Source: Stentor coeruleus
Lineage: Eukaryota; Ciliophora; Heterotrichea; Heterotrichida; Stentoridae
Direction of reading: 5' to 3'
DNA length: 64,000 bases
Assembly: GCA_001970955.1 (NCBI GenBank)
Contig: MPUH01000055.1
Span: 1-64,000 of the forward strand
Shown: piece after piece, positions 60,860 to 64,000 of the stretch
Position numbering within the stretch: position 1 is the first letter of the stretch
Layout of the letters: each line of letters begins with the position of its first letter
The notes under the pieces: model-generated
What the model saw: only the letters and a program-made list of their open reading frames with translations
Database searches by the model: none
Told to the model about the DNA's origin: nothing
Position numbers and translations under genes: made by a program

Positions 60860-62773
60860 ATGAATACTTCATTACGTATGCAAGCAATTCAAAAATTATT
60901 GTTAAGTAAAAAACCTGAAGAACTAGGAGAAGAAAGTATGTCCGCACGAAATCAACGGTTTAAGACAATTGATACGTCAAAATACACTCCGATTCTAGTG
61001 AGCAAAGGCAGTCTGAGACAAAAAGAAATGAAAACCAAAACCCTAAAACCAAGAGATGTATCAACCCGAGTGACTCGAGAAGTATCTCCAATAAGCCACT
61101 CCTCTTTAAACAGGCTAAGTTCAACTGCCAGTTCGCAAATCTTCAAAAAACTGAATCAAAAAAAGCATCTCTCTAGTTCTAGTTCAGTGGATATTATTAA
61201 ACCAATATCAAAAATTGTCGAAAAAGCATCGAAAATAAAACTTCCAAGCAAAACCCTTGTCAAATCCCCAAGAAAACTTCCCAAAACCCCAACAGGTGAA
61301 ATTTTATCAATAAGAGACCCTTCAAAAATCAGAGACTCAAACCCAAACCCAAAATCTGAACTTGAAAAAGCTTGGAGAAAAGCTTTAAACCTAAGTAACG
61401 GTATCGAACCTTATTCAGGATCATTTACAACCTATACAGCTTTTATAGGAAAAGGTAATAATTCTCCAATGGTCAAAGCTTTGTTTATAAAAAGACACTG
61501 GTGGAGAGTTATCGAAAACAAAGATTCTGCTAATTTTGTATGGAGTCAATGGAAAGATAAACAAGTAATTTCTGAACTTAGATGCTGTAATCATAAACCA
61601 ATTCTAAACCAAGAACAATCAATAAGAAATTTAAACGAGTTTCAAAATGGGAAATATCCTTGTTCAATAGATTTAGATAATATTGGTTTTGGTTTAATAC
61701 AAAAATCAAAATCTTATATACAATTATCTAGTGAAAAAATACATGCAGACCAACAACGGCTTCATAATAAATTAGAGTTCAACAATTGTCTTACAAATAA
61801 AAAAGGACTTTATATGACAATGCGAAATTATTATCAAGTTACAAACCAATGTGTATTTGATAAACTTCCTATAACTTTTACTGTAACAAGTATTGATGAT
61901 GAAGAGTATGTGAAGTTTTTAGCTTTATATAATCTTATAGAAAGTGAGAAAAAAGAAACTCAAAGCCAAAACTTGTGGATTGTTAAACCTGGAGAGTTTT
62001 CTAATAGAGGTAATGGGATAACTGTATGTCAAACATTAGATGAAATTAGTGCTATAGTAAAACCTATAAATGAAAAATCTTATATAATACAAAAATATAT
62101 AGAAAACCCATTACTTTTGAATAAAAGAAAATTTGATATAAGATGTTATGCTATGATAACCAGTATTAATGGAATAATTCAAGGATATTTTTATTTGGAT
62201 GGGTATTTAAGAACAACTTCTAAAGAGTTTACATTAGATGAAATTTCTAACCCATTTGTCCATCTAACAAATGATGCTATACAAAAACACTCAGCAGAAT
62301 ATGGGAAATTCGAAAACGGGAACAAAATGTCTTATAAAGAGTTTCAAAGGTATTTAGACCAAAACTTCCCAGATCGTAAAATAAATTTTACTCTTCATAT
62401 TCTCACACAAATCAAAGAAATCGTTAAAGATACAATGAAAGCATCGTTTATAAAAATTGATAAAAATAAACGTCTTCATTGTATGGAAGTTTTTGGCTAT
62501 GATTTTATGATTGATCAGAACTTTAAACCTTGGCTTATAGAAATAAATACCAATCCTTGTCTTGAAACTTCATCTCCGCATTTGCGAAATATAATCCCAC
62601 CCATGTTAGAAAATGCTTTTAAAATAGTTTTGGATTCGTTATTCCCACCACCTATAAACCATAGATGTGAGTTTAATGGGACGAATCGTTTTGAGTTGTG
62701 TTTTCATCAAGACATTGACGGAAAGGCTCTTATAGAGAATTTAGGGGAAAATATAAAGTTTCTTGATGGGTAA
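60860..62773 (+). CDS. Tubulin tyrosine ligase-like (TTLL) enzyme
   Basis: 637 residues, no intron. A basic, disordered N-terminus (1-165) is followed by the TTL fold: WIVKPGEFSNRGNGI from Trp373 (nucleotide-binding Lys376), YIIQKYIENPLLL with KRKFDIRCYA, VHLTNDAIQKHS, then MEVFGYDFMID near 544 and WLIEINTNPCLE from Trp558 (metal and catalytic ATP-grasp carboxylates). It adds amino acids (glutamate, glycine or tyrosine) to tubulin tails on cilia and cortical microtubules. Which subfamily (glutamylase or glycylase) cannot be decided by eye. Stentor's large cortical microtubule ribbons make such an enzyme expected. It ends inside a 96-bp tandem duplication. Confidence 0.93.
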   Translation: MNTSLRMQAIQKLLLSKKPEELGEESMSARNQRFKTIDTSKYTPILVSKGSLRQKEMKTKTLKPRDVSTRVTREVSPISHSSLNRLSSTASSQIFKKLNQKKHLSSSSSVDIIKPISKIVEKASKIKLPSKTLVKSPRKLPKTPTGEILSIRDPSKIRDSNPNPKSELEKAWRKALNLSNGIEPYSGSFTTYTAFIGKGNNSPMVKALFIKRHWWRVIENKDSANFVWSQWKDKQVISELRCCNHKPILNQEQSIRNLNEFQNGKYPCSIDLDNIGFGLIQKSKSYIQLSSEKIHADQQRLHNKLEFNNCLTNKKGLYMTMRNYYQVTNQCVFDKLPITFTVTSIDDEEYVKFLALYNLIESEKKETQSQNLWIVKPGEFSNRGNGITVCQTLDEISAIVKPINEKSYIIQKYIENPLLLNKRKFDIRCYAMITSINGIIQGYFYLDGYLRTTSKEFTLDEISNPFVHLTNDAIQKHSAEYGKFENGNKMSYKEFQRYLDQNFPDRKINFTLHILTQIKEIVKDTMKASFIKIDKNKRLHCMEVFGYDFMIDQNFKPWLIEINTNPCLETSSPHLRNIIPPMLENAFKIVLDSLFPPPINHRCEFNGTNRFELCFHQDIDGKALIENLGENIKFLDG

Positions 62774-62952
62774 TATTAGATAAGTTATAATCTTAATTAT
62801 TCTTTTAATCTCAACAACACTTTTTCTTACTTTTTGGTTTACTTTTGTCAGTACTTTCTTGATGGGTAATATTAGATAAGTTATAATCTTAATTATTCTT
62901 TTAATCTCAACAACACTTTTTCTTACTTTTTGGTTTACTTTTGTCAGTACTT
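62759..62952. repeat. 96-bp tandem duplication between convergent genes
   Basis: Positions 62759-62856 recur at 62855-62952 exactly, period 96, with two overlapping T. The first copy holds the TTLL stop and the second the GTPase stop, so both genes read their own 3' ends from it. It is either a recent real duplication or an assembly overlap. Confidence 0.88.
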
Positions 62953-63515
62953 AGCTTAAAATGGGTTTTTGGCTCGTTAGTTTTCACTATAAAACTAGAT
63001 TTATCATAAGCAAGCTTAGCTACTTTAGCATACAACTCTGGAATGTTTGTATTATAATAAGCAGATGTTTCAATATAATCCGCCACTTCCATTTCTTCAA
63101 GCATTTTATCAATATCCCCTTCTTTAACTGTTCTTGTTAAATCAGATTTATTTCCTACAATAATAATTGGCACATTAGGACAATATTCTTTTAATTGTGT
63201 ATACCAATATTTTAATTCAAACAAGGTATTCTTAACACTTAGATCATAAACAAGTATTCCAGCTCTAGTATTTGGAAACAAAGATGGATTAGTCGATCTG
63301 AATTTTTCTGTACCGACCGTGTCTATCATATTCAAAGTCACAGGAATATCTCCTACAGTCATCTTTTTAGAAAAATTCCCAATAATTCTTGTTCTTTGTT
63401 GAAGATTAGGTAATGATTCATTAGGATCTTGTCCTCTTAGAATTATGCTTGTTTTGCCTACAGTGCTTTCACCAAGTAGAATAATTTTGAGGGAGATTCT
63501 TTCATCTTCTTCCAT
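62907..63515 (-). CDS. Rab-like small GTPase with altered switch II
   Basis: 202 residues. Nucleotide motifs: GESTVGKT (15-22), NKSD (122-125) and ETSA (149-152), with a C-terminal double cysteine KKKCC (201-202) for geranylgeranylation. Rab-type length and the LVYDLSVKNTLFELKYWYTQ and KEYCPNVPIIIVGNKSD segments support a Rab-family membrane traffic regulator. The switch II motif is DTVGTEKF (65-72) instead of DTAGQE: the catalytic glutamine is Thr69 and Ala is Val67. GTP hydrolysis is therefore probably slow or needs a different GAP. The closest named Rab cannot be assigned. The stop is taken from the second copy of a duplication. Confidence 0.88.
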   Translation of the reverse strand: MEEDERISLKIILLGESTVGKTSIILRGQDPNESLPNLQQRTRIIGNFSKKMTVGDIPVTLNMIDTVGTEKFRSTNPSLFPNTRAGILVYDLSVKNTLFELKYWYTQLKEYCPNVPIIIVGNKSDLTRTVKEGDIDKMLEEMEVADYIETSAYYNTNIPELYAKVAKLAYDKSSFIVKTNEPKTHFKLSTDKSKPKSKKKCC

Positions 63516-64000
63516 TTTTATATAAAAACACTTTTTTTATTAGAAACTAAACTAGTTTGAAATGGTCTTTTTGTTGTAGAAATTTTAAGAATATTTGAGA
63601 TTTTATTGCAGGGGTTGATTGTGTGTAAATGCTTAGTATTATGAATTTTATTTGGTTTAAGGTTGCTTCCATATCTTGTAAAAAAAAATAACAACTTTTT
63701 AATTTTGTACAATTAATTACCCAAATTCTAAATCTTGTTATAGGTACAAATGAGTTAGTATCTTGATTATGGATGCTAATATTGATATTTGAGAAAGGTA
63801 ATATATAAATTCTTCTAGGATAATCTGGAAATAGTTTAAGTTATACTTTCTTCTCAAGTGCAAATTGTTTAGTTAATATATAAAGCAAAAGGAATTTATA
63901 TAAATAATAAGAGCTTATCAGGGACACAATTTTTTTAGCAACTTGGATAGGGTGAACTGACAAAGTTGAGATTTGGTTAGATTTTATTTTTAAATGTAAA
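63516..64000. other. Right end of window, no gene seen
   Basis: A+T-rich upstream flank of the GTPase gene. A 15-mer GTACAAATGAGTTAG at 63744 looks intron-like (adenine at position 10), but neither side gives a coding frame. Confidence 0.5.

Noticed and set aside
63744-63758. Intron-like 15-mer near the right end
   Set aside because: No coding frame on either side.
1-64000. Ciliate code with TAA/TAG as glutamine
   Set aside because: Real genes end cleanly at TAA, TAG and TGA, and in-frame TAG in good genes coincides with 15-nt introns. Stops inside protein-like text occur only in relics.

Overview
The window looks like macronuclear DNA of a heterotrich ciliate, most likely Stentor coeruleus or a close relative. 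Four things point there. The DNA is very A+T rich. Genes are short, closely packed, on both strands and not in operons. All three stop codons end genes (TGA at 7521 and 43473, TAG at 24101 and 38943, TAA in most), so TAA and TAG are not read as glutamine as in most ciliates. Above all, fourteen introns can be read directly: twelve are exactly 15 nt, one is 16 and one is 17. They run GT...AG, and the adenine six bases from the 3' end (position 10 of a 15-nt intron) is present in every one. I know this ultra-short intron class only from Stentor and its relatives. Several genes below are longer than their open frames suggest because exons were joined across such introns.

Layout. 1-4.9 kb: an eroded coding relic, a cyclic-nucleotide-binding protein (-), a second relic and two back-to-back tandem duplications. 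4.9-12.3 kb: a DHHC palmitoyltransferase, a coiled-coil gene, an EF-hand-like relic, a sperm-tail PG-rich (SHIPPO-like) gene with three introns, and TPR-like relics. 12.3-22.2 kb: kelch protein, B-box/WD40 protein with about 18 repeats, coiled-coil protein, MGCC-type acylated protein, CFAP97-like protein, EF-hand coiled-coil protein. 22.9-29.6 kb: sestrin, UBE2K-type E2, an 84-residue membrane protein, BRCT protein, mitotic-type cyclin. 30.2-40.2 kb: a ciliary-looking basic protein, RING coiled-coil protein, short-chain dehydrogenase with an acidic repeat tail, coiled-coil protein, VMA21, a protein with a weak dynein-stalk resemblance, EF-hand protein. 40.5-48.1 kb: EF-hand coiled-coil protein of 972 residues, MIF4G (eIF4G-like) protein, coiled-coil protein, malate dehydrogenase. 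48.5-56.5 kb: BRCT-like relic, NRF-6/acyltransferase-3 membrane protein, zinc-knuckle coiled-coil protein across two assembly gaps, DUF1152-like protein, EF-hand protein. 56.6-64 kb: DYRK2-class kinase, Myb/SANT protein, tubulin tyrosine ligase-like enzyme, Rab-like GTPase.

How the genes work together. Many fit a large ciliated cell: axonemal or tubulin-related (PG-rich repeat, CFAP97-like, TTLL, several coiled-coil proteins), calcium sensing (at least four EF-hand proteins) and kinase or cyclic-nucleotide signalling. Sestrin and VMA21 both belong to the lysosome/TORC1 nutrient-sensing area, but nothing here shows that they are co-regulated.

Assembly cautions. Six single-N gaps (30551, 40467, 43672, 49622, 51730, 51879) are each associated with repeated flanks, the mark of unmerged contig ends. 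The two in the 51.5 kb gene together bracket a misplaced variant piece. A 91-bp duplication without an N (10623-10803) breaks a frame that is otherwise intact. Several intergenic stretches hold decayed coding sequence. I found no tRNA, rRNA, CRISPR array, insertion sequence or clearly intact mobile element.
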